Shown here: positions 24,854-33,679 of the stretch, piece by piece
How the letters are laid out: the number at the start of each line of letters is the position of its first letter
How positions within the stretch are numbered: the first letter of the stretch is position 1
DNA from: Paraeggerthella hongkongensis
GTDB taxonomy: Bacteria > Actinomycetota > Coriobacteriia > Coriobacteriales > Eggerthellaceae
DNA: 64,000 nucleotides
Direction of reading: 5' to 3'
Assembly (NCBI RefSeq): GCF_003726035.1
Contig: NZ_QICD01000001.1
Coordinates: forward strand, 124,001 to 188,000
Translations under genes and position numbers: made by a program
The notes under the pieces: model-generated
Databases searched by the model: none
The model's input: only the letters and a program-made list of their open reading frames with translations
Told to the model about the DNA's origin: nothing

Positions 24854-25783
24854 TTGGACGCTGTGGTTATAGGATCGCTGCTTATGTTGGGGGCGTTGCT
24901 CGGGCTTGCATCGTACGAAATCTTGGTTCGTTCATGCGCGCCGCAATCGCGCGCTTTTGCTGTGCCGGTGCAACGCGGACGCGCGGCTGAGCCTGCCCGT
25001 GGCGAAAGGGCTTGGAGCCGCTGCGCGCGCGAGGTGCTGTCCGCCTTGTCCTGCGGACTTGACCGTTTTGCCCCGGTTGCCCGCACGGACCTTGACGCGC
25101 GTCGCGATCGTTTGGCTCGGGCGGGAATTCGCCTTGAGCCGGAAACTTGGCGAAGCCTGCGCGTTGTTTGCGCTGTCGCAGCGGGTCTTTTGGCGATGCT
25201 TGCGGCGGCGTTTGCGCCCGGTGCGCACGCTGCCGTGCGGATGCTTGCTTTTTGCATAGGGGTTGCTGTCGGGTGGATGTTTCCTGCTCTGGTTGTTTCA
25301 TGCAAGGATAAACGTCGGCGTCGGGACATCGAGGCCGCTCTGCCCGAAGCCATGGAGCTGTTGAGCGTGGCGCTTGCCGCCGGATCTCCGGTCGAGCAGT
25401 GCTTCAGGGAGGTTGCGGAAAGCCTGATCGGGCCTATTTCCGAGGAGCTTTTCATTGTTGACCAGGAGGTGAACTTTTTGGGCCATTCGCGCGAAGCTGC
25501 GCTTGAAAACCTTGCCGCGCGTTGCCGCAGCCAAGACGTATCCGCGTTCGCAGCGCACGTGACGCAGGCCATCACCCAAGGGTCGTCCATTGCCGAAGGG
25601 CTTGCGTCGCAGGCGGCCGTGGCGCGTGAAACGGCGCAGGCTGACGTGCTCGAGCGCATTCGCACGATGCCGACGAAGCTCGACATCGTGCTGTCGATGT
25701 GTTTTCTGCCGCCGACGGTTGCGTTGGTGGTGGTGCCCACCGTGGTTAGCTTGCTGGAGTTTTTGAACGATACGATGGCGTAG
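24854..25783 (+). CDS. tadC: Tad inner-membrane platform protein TadC, second copy
   Basis: 309 residues from TTG 24854, which lies eight bases after AAGGAGG (24839-24845). An alternative ATG at 24800 overlaps the tadB stop but has no ribosome site. An N-terminal span (VVIGSLLMLGALLGLASYEI), two middle spans, a T2SSF domain (LPEAMELLSVALAAGSPVEQC) and a C-terminal span (LPPTVALVVVPTVVSLLEFL) are present. It completes the second platform. Confidence 0.82.
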   Translation: MDAVVIGSLLMLGALLGLASYEILVRSCAPQSRAFAVPVQRGRAAEPARGERAWSRCAREVLSALSCGLDRFAPVARTDLDARRDRLARAGIRLEPETWRSLRVVCAVAAGLLAMLAAAFAPGAHAAVRMLAFCIGVAVGWMFPALVVSCKDKRRRRDIEAALPEAMELLSVALAAGSPVEQCFREVAESLIGPISEELFIVDQEVNFLGHSREAALENLAARCRSQDVSAFAAHVTQAITQGSSIAEGLASQAAVARETAQADVLERIRTMPTKLDIVLSMCFLPPTVALVVVPTVVSLLEFLNDTMA

Positions 25784-25792
25784 GGGGCGGGT

Positions 25793-26401
25793 ATGCAGCA
25801 CGGAACATGCGGGTCGCGTTCGCTTGCGAACAGGATGCGGCGCGCGATCGAATCAGCTTCGCGAAGGCCCGTCCCGATTGCCGCCGCCGTGCTCGGGGCT
25901 GCGGTTGCGGCCTGGTCTGCCTTTTCGCTCGGTGGGTTCGCGGCCGGTTTCGAGCGCGAGGGGCAAGCCGAAGCGCCCGCTTCCCTTCGGCGTCTCGAGG
26001 TGACGGTTTCCTGCGAAGGGTGGTCGGGCGACAACGTTGCCTTGGGGGCGTTCGTCTCGGGGTTCTCGGCCGACGGCGCAAAAATCGACGAGCAGGTGCT
26101 GTTCGAAGAGCCGGGTGCGCGCGCCATCGATGTCCCCGAGGGGTTTTACGAGCTGTCGCTGCAACTGCCCGTGATCATGGTGGAGGACGGGTCGATGCGC
26201 GCCGCAGGGGATCCGGTCCCGGTCCGGTTCGATGAGTCGGGCTCTCCTGCTCGGGCGGCTGTTGCTTATCGAGATGTCGAATCAGCTGCGTTGTCCGATC
26301 AAGATCTGTCCGAAATCGCAAAGTCGAGCTTTCGCGATCAAAGCGATGCCGAAAAGGCGTTTTCGCGGGCAATGGCGAAGCGCGACGAAGGAAGGGGGTA
26401 A
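25793..26401 (+). CDS. Single-span protein with extracytoplasmic beta-type domain
   Basis: 202 residues. A basic N-terminus and one span (VPIAAAVLGAAVAAWSAFSL) precede a domain of about 90 residues (RRLEVTVSCEGWSGDNVALG to GFYELSLQLPVIMVEDG) that reads like a small carbohydrate-binding or carboxypeptidase-regulatory-type beta sandwich. The tail is charged. Family not recognised. It follows tadC by nine bases and precedes the secreted InlB-like gene by three, so it is part of the Tad operon and may be a surface or tip component. Confidence 0.6.
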   Translation: MQHGTCGSRSLANRMRRAIESASRRPVPIAAAVLGAAVAAWSAFSLGGFAAGFEREGQAEAPASLRRLEVTVSCEGWSGDNVALGAFVSGFSADGAKIDEQVLFEEPGARAIDVPEGFYELSLQLPVIMVEDGSMRAAGDPVPVRFDESGSPARAAVAYRDVESAALSDQDLSEIAKSSFRDQSDAEKAFSRAMAKRDEGRG

Positions 26402-26404
26402 GGT

Positions 26405-28297
26405 ATGCGCAGGGTTTACGCGAAGGCCGCTTCGCTGTTGCTTTCGATACTTTTGTTGACCGCCGGGGTCGCAGCGTGTTCCCCGCGCGAGGCGTTCGGA
26501 TACGAGTACCTGCATTCCGACACGACCAGCATCTACAACCGTGCTTGGATATCTGCGAGTCCTTCGGGCTACCTTGAGCTGATCGGCTCGGACCCGAATG
26601 GTCCCAGGCCGGGCATGCCGAACTGGGAACTTCCGGGCGGGACGAACGCTTACGTGGTGGCCTACCAATTCGCGGTCTGGGGGGATGCCGGCGGGCAGGA
26701 CGACCTCGTCTGGTACACGGCGGGCAACGGAAGTTGGTCCAGGGGCGGTGCGAGCATGGGCACCGGGGATTTGACCGGCAGCAAAAACGGCACGGGGTTC
26801 GGCTGCATCGCTACGTACGGGTACGGATGGGGAGGCAACGTCCTTTCGCGTCACGGAGGCTTGGACGGGCTCGTGCACAACCATATCTACATCCACAGCA
26901 CGATTGCCGGGGTGGGCAACGCTGAGGGAACGGGCTTTCTCAATTACGGAAGCGTCGACTTCTGGCCGCGGGTCAGCATACGCTACGACGCGAACGGCGG
27001 CTCGGGCGCGCCCGGCTCCCATTACAAGTACATCGGCAGCATCGGCTCGGTGTCTTCGAAGCTGCCTGTTCGGGTGGGGTACACGTTCGAGGGGTGGTCG
27101 ACTCAAAGGCGGGGTCCCGTGAACGTTCGTCCTGGTCAGAAGATTGGCTATCAGGATTGGAACCTTCAGGCGGAAAGCCTTGTGCCGCACGGGTGGAACA
27201 ACGGCCCCTCTGATTTCTGGCGCGATCCAAGTGCGGGGCGCCCTTCGCCGAGCGGCTCGAACGCCATCACGCTGTATGCCCAGTGGAAGCCCGTGTCCTA
27301 CCTTGTCTCGTACGAGGGAAACGGCGCGACCGGCGGGTCGACGAGCGATTCCGTGCACGTGTACGACTCGCCCAAAGCTTTGACGATGAACGGGTACGAG
27401 CGCTCGTACCGGCTGACGTGCGACGCGCAAGGCGGGTCGACGGGCGTCGCCTCGCTGGCATGCGTTTGGCCGTGGGCGTCGTGGAACGCGCGTCCTGACG
27501 GCTCGGGCGAGTCTTACGGCGACGGCTCCCTGGTCAAGAACATGCGATCCACGAAGGGGAAGGCGACGCTGTACGCCCAATGGCGTCCCGGCAGCGTTGC
27601 GCTTCCTGATCCTGGGGAAAAGCCCGGGCACGTGTTCGAAGGCTGGTATTCGGCTGCGGAGGGAGGCGACTTCGTGGGCAAAGCCGGCACGTCCATTTCG
27701 ATAGCGGCCGATACGACGTGCTACGCGCGTTGGCAAGCGCTCGCCGAAGTGACGTACTATGCGGATGGCCAGGTTCTTTCGGGGTTCGGGGACCTTCTGC
27801 CCGCGGGAGTGGCGTACCGAACGAGCGCCGAGGCTGCCGCAGCGGCCGTCAAACAGGATTGCGCGGGGTTCGAAGGATGGTTCGTGGACGCTTCGTGCAC
27901 GAAGCGCTACGCGGAAGGGTCCCCGCTGCCAAGCGAAGGCCTTCGCTTGTACGGCCGCAACAAGGTTTCCGTGAGCTATGCGCAAACCGATCGCAGCACG
28001 GCGCTGTTCGCCGACCGCACGCTCTACGCCGATCAAGATGCGGGCTCGTTGCTTGATCGAGATGCGCTTCTGCCGCCGGGCGAAACGCTTTTCTACGGCG
28101 ATCGGATCACCTTCGCTCGCGGGCCTTCCGTGTGGTTCGAAGATCACGATCGCCTGCGCGAAGCGTCGTGCGAGCCGGGCGCCTACGCTACGGCTGAGGC
28201 GGAGGGGCTGCCCGCGCGCACCACGGTGCTCACGTGCAACACGGTTGCGTACCTCAACTGGCGCATTCCCCTCTACGACGGCATAGCCGTGTCGTAG
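26405..28297 (+). CDS. Secreted InlB-repeat-type surface protein at the end of the Tad operon
   Basis: 630 residues. The signal peptide (ASLLLSILLLTAGVAAC) ends in a lipobox-like AAC, so it may be a lipoprotein. A first domain (residues 30-195) of aromatic, Gly-rich sequence is followed by several InlB/Listeria-Bacteroides repeats recognisable by YDANGG...FEGW, SYEGNGATGGS, LYAQWK and FEGWYSAAEGG...CYARW. No sorting signal or C-terminal span. Such repeats are typical of adhesins. Its place as the last gene of two Tad sets suggests a pilus-associated or co-regulated adhesin. Confidence 0.75.
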   Translation: MRRVYAKAASLLLSILLLTAGVAACSPREAFGYEYLHSDTTSIYNRAWISASPSGYLELIGSDPNGPRPGMPNWELPGGTNAYVVAYQFAVWGDAGGQDDLVWYTAGNGSWSRGGASMGTGDLTGSKNGTGFGCIATYGYGWGGNVLSRHGGLDGLVHNHIYIHSTIAGVGNAEGTGFLNYGSVDFWPRVSIRYDANGGSGAPGSHYKYIGSIGSVSSKLPVRVGYTFEGWSTQRRGPVNVRPGQKIGYQDWNLQAESLVPHGWNNGPSDFWRDPSAGRPSPSGSNAITLYAQWKPVSYLVSYEGNGATGGSTSDSVHVYDSPKALTMNGYERSYRLTCDAQGGSTGVASLACVWPWASWNARPDGSGESYGDGSLVKNMRSTKGKATLYAQWRPGSVALPDPGEKPGHVFEGWYSAAEGGDFVGKAGTSISIAADTTCYARWQALAEVTYYADGQVLSGFGDLLPAGVAYRTSAEAAAAAVKQDCAGFEGWFVDASCTKRYAEGSPLPSEGLRLYGRNKVSVSYAQTDRSTALFADRTLYADQDAGSLLDRDALLPPGETLFYGDRITFARGPSVWFEDHDRLREASCEPGAYATAEAEGLPARTTVLTCNTVAYLNWRIPLYDGIAVS

Positions 28298-28338
28298 GGA
28301 GCCGTGTCGCAGAGGGGTTCCTGCGAGGTTGCCTTTTC

Positions 28339-28368
28339 GGGGAGCCGACGGTGCTGCGTCGGCTCCCC
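28339..28368. terminator. Bidirectional terminator hairpin between convergent genes
   Basis: Perfect 12-base stem GGGGAGCCGACG/CGTCGGCTCCCC with a 6-base loop, between the end of the Tad operon and the end of the ABC exporter operon. Confidence 0.7.
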
Positions 28369-28380
28369 CGGCAATTCTCC

Positions 28381-29604
28381 TTACGCTCGTGCGGCTGCGG
28401 CGTTGCCGCCGGCCTCCGAGCTTGACGCTCGCAGCTTTCCGGCAACCAGGCCGGCCGCGATCAAGACGGCGGCGAACAGCAGCACGATGCCGATATCGCC
28501 CAGAATGGGGCTGATCGCATCCCAGGACGCGGTGTCGAGACGAAGCGCTCGGCTCACGGCGTCGTTGAACCAAGATGCAGGCGTGAAGTACGCAGCCGCC
28601 TGCACTTCGGGGGCAAGCAGATCCAGGCTGACCCATGCGCCGCCCAAAAACGCCATGAGCAAGCCCAGCACGTTGCCGGCTGCGTTCGCGATAGGCTCGC
28701 TCGTCCCCATCTGTCCGAGCAAGAACCCGATGCCCAGCGGGACAAGCGAGAACGCCAGCGAAGCCGCAAACGTCAAGGCTATTCCAGCGGGCGGCACGCT
28801 TCCTAGCGACGATCCGAACACCGCCACGCCCAGGCCGATGCTGAACCCTCCTATCATCAAGGTTACGGACAGGCAGCCCAAGGTCATCTGCAGCCCGTAC
28901 GAAAGCGGGCTCACCGGCGAAGAGACGTTGCGTCGGGATACGTCGGTGCGGTTGAAGGAGTTCATAAGCAGGCTTACGCATACGATGATGGCCGCCGTGA
29001 GCGTGTACGTGCTCCATTGCAGGTAGAACGCCAGCTGATCGGTAGGGGCTGCGGCGTCTGCCGAGGTGACGGCGTCCACGCTCGCCGTATGCGCGGCCGC
29101 CTCGTTCGCCTGCTTCACCAGGCTGCTTGCGTCGGCCGTTTCGTTAAGGGCGGCAGCGGCGGCCACCAGGGAAAGGTATCGGTTGACGTCTTGATCGAAC
29201 AGCGATCCCGACATCGACTGGTAGCTGTAAACCGATTCCACAACAGGTGCGTCTCCGCCCGTCCGGGCTGCGTTCACGTACGCTTCCCCGAAGCCGTCGG
29301 GAACAATGAACAGGCATTCGACCAGGCCCGTTGCTACGGCGTCTTGCAAAGCGAGCGTATTGTCCTCCACTTCGACCGGCGTCGCCCGTTCGGCAAGGTG
29401 ATCTTCCAGGCCGCGCGACAGGTCCGACCCGTCCCGGTCGATCACGGCGATATTGGCCGTGTAGCTTTCGAATTCGTCTTGACCGGTGTCCGCGGCAACG
29501 CCGCTGGTGACGAACACGCCCATGGCGCTCAGCCATACGGCGTACACCAGCAGGTACACAGGGTGGCTGAGCGCAACGCGCAGGGCTGCCTTAAAGATGC
29601 TCAT
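28381..29604 (-). CDS. ABC-2 type permease subunit
   Basis: 407 residues. A first span (PVYLLVYAVWLSAMGVFVTSG) is followed by an extracytoplasmic loop of about 150 residues and a block of five spans (TYTLTAAIIVCVSLLMNSF onward), the ABC-2 membrane layout. The frame is open to 29661, but AGGAGG sits seven bases before the ATG at 29604, so that start is used. It overlaps the upstream permease by 14 bases and is the last gene of a leftward ATPase-permease-permease operon. Confidence 0.82.
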   Translation of the reverse strand: MSIFKAALRVALSHPVYLLVYAVWLSAMGVFVTSGVAADTGQDEFESYTANIAVIDRDGSDLSRGLEDHLAERATPVEVEDNTLALQDAVATGLVECLFIVPDGFGEAYVNAARTGGDAPVVESVYSYQSMSGSLFDQDVNRYLSLVAAAAALNETADASSLVKQANEAAAHTASVDAVTSADAAAPTDQLAFYLQWSTYTLTAAIIVCVSLLMNSFNRTDVSRRNVSSPVSPLSYGLQMTLGCLSVTLMIGGFSIGLGVAVFGSSLGSVPPAGIALTFAASLAFSLVPLGIGFLLGQMGTSEPIANAAGNVLGLLMAFLGGAWVSLDLLAPEVQAAAYFTPASWFNDAVSRALRLDTASWDAISPILGDIGIVLLFAAVLIAAGLVAGKLRASSSEAGGNAAAARA

Positions 29605-30772
29605 AGCGTTGCCTCCTGATGAAAAGAGCGGACAGAGCGAACAGGACCGCGCCGAATGCAAGCAGAACGAGCATCTTCTCGAAGAACGGCCCCAGCGCGT
29701 CGTAGTAGTACAGGCTGTAGAACAGATCGGTCGTCAGCTTTGCGGGGTTCAACGTGGCGGTTATCGGAAATGCGCGGGCGATGTCGTCGGCAAGCTGCAT
29801 GCACGGTTCGCCGTACAGGCCCGCGAACAGCGACAGGAAGCAGGTCGCGCCCGTCAGGATGCCCGATTTCGCGGGAAGGCTCATTTTCGGCAGCGCGCCG
29901 ATAAGGGTGCCGAGCGCCGTGGCCAACAGCGCGGCAGCCGCCAGCCCCACCATGCACAGCCCTTCTCTTCCTCCGAAGTCCACCCCTACGACGAAGCGGA
30001 TGTAGGCGAACGCCGCCAAAAGGCACGCGAGGGCCAGCGACCAGCTTGCCGTCAACGTGGCTGCCAGCGTTTTCGTGCGGCTGAGCGCTCCTACCGTGCG
30101 TCGCGCTCCTAGAATCGAGAGATTGGGTTGCACTTGGCATAGGGCGAACATGGCAACCTGGCTGGTGAACAGGGCCGCCATGCCCAAAAGCGCGTAGTAG
30201 AACCGAACGCTTTGGGAAGGCGAACCGTGCGTGAGCGACACCTGCTCGGTTGCTGCCGGGGCGTCGAGCGCCTGCTGCACGGCGTCGGCGTCGGCCAGCG
30301 CAAGCGGGTTGGTGCGCGCGATCTGCGTCAAAAGCTCCGCGTTCTGCGCGTAGGAATCGGCGGTGGTCTGCAGGATGGTCGCGTTGATGCGGCTCAAGCT
30401 GCTGTAAGGGCTTTGCGTTCCCGCCGCTGCGATGAGCACGGGGTTGCCCTCGTCGTCGACGGAGAACCCGCCGGCTACCTCGCCGCTTCGGACCAGGTCG
30501 CGCGCAGCGTCCTCGCTTGCCACTTGGCGAACGTCCAGAAGCGGGTCGTCACCGGTGCTCAACTGATCTATCATCTGCGCAAACGCAGAGCCTTCGTACG
30601 CGGCGTCCGCAACTACGACGCTCGGCACGGGGCTGATCGACTCCTGCGCATCAAGCCCCGAGAACATGAACATGAACAGCGTCGAAAGCAGAATGGGGAA
30701 GGCGAAGGCCCAAACGAACAGCGACGGCGTTCGCGTGAGCATCTTCGCGGTGTATTTGAACGTGGTCCACAT
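29591..30772 (-). CDS. ABC-2 type permease subunit
   Basis: 393 residues with the same layout: N-terminal span (LFVWAFAFPILLSTLFMFMF), a long extracytoplasmic loop (residues 40-190) and five C-terminal spans. It is paired with the downstream permease, probably forming a heterodimer with the ATPase encoded just upstream (10 bases away). Exported substrate unknown; related systems export lipids, peptides or antibiotics. Confidence 0.82.
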   Translation of the reverse strand: MWTTFKYTAKMLTRTPSLFVWAFAFPILLSTLFMFMFSGLDAQESISPVPSVVVADAAYEGSAFAQMIDQLSTGDDPLLDVRQVASEDAARDLVRSGEVAGGFSVDDEGNPVLIAAAGTQSPYSSLSRINATILQTTADSYAQNAELLTQIARTNPLALADADAVQQALDAPAATEQVSLTHGSPSQSVRFYYALLGMAALFTSQVAMFALCQVQPNLSILGARRTVGALSRTKTLAATLTASWSLALACLLAAFAYIRFVVGVDFGGREGLCMVGLAAAALLATALGTLIGALPKMSLPAKSGILTGATCFLSLFAGLYGEPCMQLADDIARAFPITATLNPAKLTTDLFYSLYYYDALGPFFEKMLVLLAFGAVLFALSALFIRRQRYEHL

Positions 30773-30781
30773 GGCTCCTCC

Positions 30782-31720
30782 TCAGGAATCCCGCAGCTCG
30801 GTGCCGGTGATTTCCAGGAACACATCGTTGAGGGTGGGCGGTTCCGCCCAAATGCGCCCGGAGGCTGCGCCGTGGGCCTTCAGCACGTCCAGCACGTCGG
30901 CCACGTTGTGCGTGCCGTTGTCGCAGATGGCTTCCAGCGCCTCGCCGTCGAACGATGCGCGCAGCACGTGCGGCAGCTCCCGCACGTCGGTCACAAGCGC
31001 TTCGGGAGCTTCGTCCAGCTCGATGCGGATGCGCTCGCCGGTTCTTATCATGGCTTTGAGCTCGTCGTTCGTTCCCGTGGCTATCGTGCGGCCGCGATCC
31101 ATGATCATGATGCGGCTGCATATGTCCTCCACCTCTTCCATGTAGTGGCTCGTGTACACCACGGTGGAGCCTCCGGCGTTCAGGCGCTTGATGCCTTCCA
31201 GAATGGAGTTGCGGCTTTGCGGGTCCACGGCCACGGTGGGTTCGTCGAAGAAGATGAGCTCGGGCTTGTGCGCGATGCCGCAGGCGATGTTCAGGCGTCG
31301 CAAAAGGCCGCCCGACAGCTTGCGGGGGCGGTGCTTGACGAACTCCTCCAGGCCTACGAACGCGATCGCTTCGTCTACGAGCGCACGCCGGCGCAGCCGG
31401 TCGGACACGTACAGCGAGCAGAAGTAGTCGATGTTCTCGCGCACCGTCATTTCCTCGAACACCGCGACGTTTTGCGGAACCACGCCGATGCGTCGCTTCA
31501 GATCGTAGCGCGTCGGCGCCATGGGCTCTCCGAACAGGTTGATGGTTCCTTTGTCGAAGGTGAGCAGCTGCAAGATGCAGTTGATGGCGGTGGTCTTGCC
31601 CGATCCGTTCGGACCGAGCAGCCCGAATATTTCTCCGGGGGCGATATGCAGGCTGAAATGGTCGAGCGCGATGGCGCTGCCGTAACGCTTGACCAGGTTG
31701 TCGACGGCTATGATGTCCAT
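30782..31720 (-). CDS. ABC transporter ATP-binding protein of the ABC-2 exporter
   Basis: 312 residues. Walker A LLGPNGSGKTT (about 36-46), Q-loop VVPQNVAVF, signature LSGGLLRRL, Walker B ELIFFDEPT and the His switch TSHYMEE are all present, followed by a C-terminal domain of the drug-exporter type. The signature has GGLLRR rather than GGMKQR. The ATG at 31720 matches the conserved start MDIIAVDNL; the open frame to 31771 is not needed. The sensor kinase and regulator that diverge at 31919 probably control it. Confidence 0.88.
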   Translation of the reverse strand: MDIIAVDNLVKRYGSAIALDHFSLHIAPGEIFGLLGPNGSGKTTAINCILQLLTFDKGTINLFGEPMAPTRYDLKRRIGVVPQNVAVFEEMTVRENIDYFCSLYVSDRLRRRALVDEAIAFVGLEEFVKHRPRKLSGGLLRRLNIACGIAHKPELIFFDEPTVAVDPQSRNSILEGIKRLNAGGSTVVYTSHYMEEVEDICSRIMIMDRGRTIATGTNDELKAMIRTGERIRIELDEAPEALVTDVRELPHVLRASFDGEALEAICDNGTHNVADVLDVLKAHGAASGRIWAEPPTLNDVFLEITGTELRDS

Positions 31721-31903
31721 GGAGGTTCCTTTCTCGGACGCTTCGCGGCGCGTTTTTCCGCAAGCCCGCAAGCGTTGTCACCATAATCGCCCGTTTGGCC
31801 GGAGTTCGCCAGTGAGCGCGGTCATCCCTTGGTCGCGAGGTCATGACATCTGTCACGAAAGCGTCGGCGCGGCCGTGCCTTTTCCGCAAAGCTTGCGTTG
31901 ACC

Positions 31904-31912
31904 TGCTACCAT
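31904..31912 (+). promoter_or_regulatory. Extended -10 promoter, probably giving a leaderless kinase mRNA
   Basis: TGCTACCAT with TACCAT ending at 31912; the ATG of the kinase is at 31919, where transcription would be expected to start. There is no ribosome site in front of the ATG. Confidence 0.5.
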
Positions 31913-31918
31913 GGGCGC

Positions 31919-32998
31919 ATGGAGAGAATCGTCGACAAGATTGCCGTGCTTGCCTGCACGGCGTTGGGCGTGGCCGTTGTCGCGTGGAGCGGCGCGTACG
32001 TGGCCGCGATGCTGGTCGCGGTGCTGTTCTCGGCACTTGCGGAGGTGCTTCCGCGTCGTTGGGCGCGGTGGCTGCCGTGCTCTTATGCGCTCGCGTGCCT
32101 GGTCGATCCGGTGCTCGGCACGTTTCTTCCGCTTGCGGTGTACGATCTGGCGCGCGGCTCTTGCTGGGTTCTTCGGTTTGGATGGCTGCTTCCCGCGTTC
32201 GTGTGCGCTCTGCGCATGGAGCCGCTTGCGGCCGTTGTCATGCTGTTCGGATGCGTGCTCGCCTACGCGCTTGCACGTCGTACCGCCGTCAGCTTGCGCG
32301 AGAAGGAAGAGGCCCGTCATTTGCGCGATGGCCTGCGGGAAGGAGCGTTGGCACTCGAGGAGAAAAACGCCCAGCTGCGCGAGCGGCAAGATCTTGAGGT
32401 CCGTTTGGCCACGCTGGCCGAGCGCGGCCGCATCGCTCGCGAGATACACGACAACGTGGGGCATCTTCTGACGCGCGCCATCATGCAAACCGAGGCGCTG
32501 CAGGTGGTCCATCGAGACGACGAGCGCGTGCGCTCGGAGCTTGTCCAGGTGGGCGAAACGCTGCACGAGGCCATGGGCACCGTGCGTTCGAGCGTCCACG
32601 ACCTGCACGACGACGCGTTCGACCTGGAAACGCAGGTGCGCGCTGCGGCCGAGGCATGCGCGCTGCCGGTTCGCCTTGAGTTTCGGGCGGACCACGTCCC
32701 CGCGGAGATCGGCTACGGCTTCATCGCCATCGTGCGCGAAGCGCTTTCCAACGCGGTGCGCCACAGCAACGCCGGCAAGGTGGACGTTTCGGTGGTGGAG
32801 CATCCGGGATTCTATCGGCTTGTCGTGCATGACGACGGCATGCGTCCGCCCGCGATGGGCGAAGACGGGCGCGGCATCGGCCTGACCACGATGGAAGATC
32901 GGGCCCGTGCGCTGGGCGGCGTGTTTCGCGTGTCGTTCGAAAAGGGATGCAAGGTGTTCGCATCCGTGCCGAAGGGCGCGGGGGAGGAGCGGGTATGA
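31919..32998 (+). CDS. NarL-family sensor histidine kinase
   Basis: 359 residues. The N-terminal third has about five membrane spans and little extracellular sequence, so it probably senses within the membrane, as DesK/LiaS-type kinases do. A coiled linker (REKEEARHLRDGLREGALAL) leads to the HisKA_3 phosphoacceptor helix REIHDNVGHLL and the ATPase domain (IVREALSNAVRHSNA, GRGIGLTTM). The stop overlaps the response regulator start. Divergent arrangement with the ABC-2 exporter suggests control of export in response to membrane stress or substrate. Confidence 0.85.
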   Translation: MERIVDKIAVLACTALGVAVVAWSGAYVAAMLVAVLFSALAEVLPRRWARWLPCSYALACLVDPVLGTFLPLAVYDLARGSCWVLRFGWLLPAFVCALRMEPLAAVVMLFGCVLAYALARRTAVSLREKEEARHLRDGLREGALALEEKNAQLRERQDLEVRLATLAERGRIAREIHDNVGHLLTRAIMQTEALQVVHRDDERVRSELVQVGETLHEAMGTVRSSVHDLHDDAFDLETQVRAAAEACALPVRLEFRADHVPAEIGYGFIAIVREALSNAVRHSNAGKVDVSVVEHPGFYRLVVHDDGMRPPAMGEDGRGIGLTTMEDRARALGGVFRVSFEKGCKVFASVPKGAGEERV

Positions 32999-33663
32999 TC
33001 GACGGTTCCCGGGCAAACGGACGGTCCATTCGCGTGGTCGTCGTGGACGACGATGCGTTCGTTGCCGCGTCGCTCGCGACCATTCTGTCGGCCGAGCCCG
33101 ACGTGGACGTGGTCGCCTGCGGCGAAAACGGGGAAGACGCGGTACGGCTCTACGATGCGCACGAGCCCGACGTGCTGCTCATGGACATCCAGATGCCGGG
33201 CACGGACGGCTTGGCCGCGGCCGAGCGCATCTTGAACGCCCGCCCCTCTGCGCGCATCGTGTTTCTGACTACGTTCTCCGATGACGAGTACATCGTTCGC
33301 GCGCTGCGCCTGGGCGCGCGCGGCTACCTGATCAAGCAGGAGGTCGCCACCATTGCGCCGGCGCTGCGCAGCGTCATGTTCGGCCAGAACGTGCTGGGGG
33401 AGGAAGTGGTGGGCCGCGTGGGCAAGCTCATGGGAGGCTGCCCGTCTGCGGCGGGCTCGCGCGGCGTTTGCGACGACGGCCTGCTCACCGAACGCGAGCA
33501 GGCCGTCGTATCGCTGGTGGCCGAAGGCCTTGACAACAAGGAGATCGCCGCGCAGCTGTACTTGAGCGACGGAACCGTGCGCAATCACATCAGCACGATC
33601 CTGCAGAAGCTGGGATGCAAGAACCGCACCCAGCTTGCCGTTTGGTACTATCGGGGCGCATGA
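32995..33663 (+). CDS. NarL/FixJ-family response regulator
   Basis: 222 residues. The receiver domain has the acidic pair VVVDDDAF, the phosphoacceptor Asp in LLMDIQMPG, and the conserved Thr and Lys (FLTTFSD, LIKQE). The C-terminal LuxR-type HTH reads LTEREQAVVSLVAEGLDNKEIA to VRNHISTILQKLG. It starts at an ATG overlapping the kinase stop. It is predicted to act on the divergent ABC exporter promoter. Confidence 0.9.
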   Translation: MIDGSRANGRSIRVVVVDDDAFVAASLATILSAEPDVDVVACGENGEDAVRLYDAHEPDVLLMDIQMPGTDGLAAAERILNARPSARIVFLTTFSDDEYIVRALRLGARGYLIKQEVATIAPALRSVMFGQNVLGEEVVGRVGKLMGGCPSAAGSRGVCDDGLLTEREQAVVSLVAEGLDNKEIAAQLYLSDGTVRNHISTILQKLGCKNRTQLAVWYYRGA

Positions 33664-33679
33664 TTTTCGCGCCCCGGCG

